Source of the DNA: Streptomyces griseus
GTDB lineage: Bacteria; Actinomycetota; Actinomycetes; Streptomycetales; Streptomycetaceae
Direction of reading: 5' to 3'
Length of the DNA: 64,000 nucleotides
NCBI RefSeq assembly: GCF_900460065.1
Contig: NZ_UAVD01000036.1
Span: 1-64,000, forward strand
The notes under the pieces are model-generated. The model was not told the DNA's origin. It saw nothing but the letters and a program-made list of their open reading frames with translations, and did not search any database. Below, piece by piece: positions 63,270 through 64,000 of this stretch. Within the stretch, counting starts at the first letter, position 1. Every line of letters begins with the position of its first letter. The translations under genes were made by a program, and so were the position numbers.

Positions 63270-63437
63270 ACGTCCTCCTTGACGCTCAGCGCTCAAGTCG
63301 TGGACGGATTGTAAGGAGCGGAACCCGATCAAAACAGTGGTCGGGAAGAGAATTGACCACCCTCCCCCTAACGCCGAAAGATCAGCGGAGGGATTCTGCT
63401 CGAATGCAGTAATGAGGCAGGCGCATTACGCGCAGAC

Positions 63438-63473
63438 AATCAAGCAGGCAATCAAGCAGGCAATCAAGCAGGC
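63438..63473. repeat. 12-bp tandem repeat, 3 exact copies
   Basis: aatcaagcaggc repeats three times, followed by a partial fourth. It lies in the 542-bp spacer 63270-63811, upstream of hppA, and just beyond a terminator. The rest of the spacer holds no gene that I can see, but must contain the hppA promoter. Confidence 0.85.
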
Positions 63474-63486
63474 AATCATAGAAAAA

Positions 63487-63505
63487 GGCCCTGCTCAGCA
63501 GGGCC
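63487..63505 (-). terminator. Intrinsic terminator of the anti-sigma factor transcript
   Basis: Arms ggccctgc (63487-63494) and gcagggcc (63498-63505) with loop tca. On the minus strand the stem is followed by five T residues (63486-63482). It ends transcripts arriving from the gene at 63812 on the minus strand. Confidence 0.85.
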
Positions 63506-63811
63506 CGGGAAAACGAAACATCATCCGCGCGGCTCGACGCCCACGATCCTCGCCTCCCGGGGTCCGGAGGGCGAATCCCCACCCCGGCGCCTCAGCCTCT
63601 CCGCGCCTCACAGCCACGACGTCCCATGGCCTTCCCGCGTCCACGGCGTCCGGCAGCACGGGCAGAGGTACAGGAACGACGGACGCCGCCATGTGCGCGT
63701 GCGTACGCGAGCGGTAGGGGGCGGAGCCGACAGAGCGGGGACAGGCCGCCTCAGACGCCGGCATGAGGACTCACGGCGCAGGTGCCGACCCTCGACGGGG
63801 CCCGCCACCTT

Positions 63812-64000
63812 TCAGGGGCGCACCGCGGCGTCGGCCGTCGGCCAGCTCATGCGGATCACTCCGCCGCCCGCACCGGATCGAACCTCCACGTCGTCGACGA
63901 GACCGCTGATGACCGCGAGGCCCATCTCGTCCTCGCCCTCACCGTCCGTCTCGGGATCGGGCCGGTCCGGCCCCGCTCCGGAGTCGCCGGAGCTGTTGCC
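63812..64000 (-). CDS. Anti-sigma factor kinase (RsbW/ApgA-like), C-terminal part only
   Basis: Only the last 62 codons are in the window. The sequence contains the final ATPase-fold motif GLAVISGLVDDVEVRSG (short: LAVISGLVDDVEV) after an acidic linker (PDPETDGEGEDE), as in HATPase_c anti-sigma factors. These kinases phosphorylate STAS anti-anti-sigma partners. Position next to hppA suggests the gene beside bldG (ApgA in S. coelicolor, from memory). A T-tract terminator lies about 300 bp downstream. Confidence 0.75.
   Translation of the reverse strand, partial: GNSSGDSGAGPDRPDPETDGEGEDEMGLAVISGLVDDVEVRSGAGGGVIRMSWPTADAAVRP

Noticed and set aside
1..64000. CRISPR arrays, insertion sequences, prophage genes
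   Set aside because: No spaced repeats of CRISPR type, no transposase or integrase motifs were seen in any frame that I examined.

Overview
The window is high-GC actinobacterial DNA and is almost certainly a Streptomyces chromosome. GTG starts are common, codons end in G or C, genes are coupled by ATGA overlaps, and GC-rich hairpins separate the transcription units. The right part (about 47.4-64 kb) is conserved core chromosome: tRNA-Thr, a SlpD/E-like hydrolase, holB, an MFS-thymidylate kinase fusion, topA, a methyltransferase, a lipoprotein, the H+-pyrophosphatase hppA and the end of an anti-sigma kinase gene. From memory this matches the gene order leading to bldG in S. coelicolor. The left part (about 1-47 kb) is accessory and dominated by secondary metabolism and its regulation.

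Region 1-21 kb is the edge of a nonribosomal peptide cluster. A large NRPS runs off the left edge (C-PCP-C-A-PCP-E, with an Asn-like A-domain code). A coupled trio encodes a secreted RHS/YD-repeat protein, a TauD/SyrP-like Fe(II) hydroxylase and a P450. There is also an orphan NarL-type regulator, a LysR protein reduced to its DNA-binding domain, a MacB/FtsX-type ABC exporter, a second P450 and an AarF/UbiB-family kinase-like protein.

Region 21-32.4 kb holds regulators and precursor supply. Two SARP/AfsR-type regulators flank a 57-residue exported peptide that ends in a repeated DDPWT motif. Beyond them lie an acyl-CoA carboxylase carboxyltransferase plus epsilon subunit, an IclR regulator coupled to a stand-alone malonyltransferase, and two tandem paralogous LuxR-type regulators.

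Region 32.4-40.4 kb looks like a compact p-terphenyl (echoside/terfestatin-type) locus: an adenylation-thiolation-thioesterase synthetase, an NAD(P)-dependent reductase and an NTF2-like dehydratase in one operon. A LysR regulator, an FMN quinone/azo-reductase and a polyprenyl diphosphate synthase follow. Two similar operator-like sequences lie before this operon and before the polyprenyl synthase.

Region 40.7-47.4 kb contains a small membrane protein, an uncharacterised protein preceded by a 21-bp tandem repeat, and a response regulator/ABC exporter/histidine kinase locus whose kinase carries a long proline-rich repeat. A decayed GNAT acetyltransferase gene and the tRNA-Thr gene mark the junction with the core chromosome.
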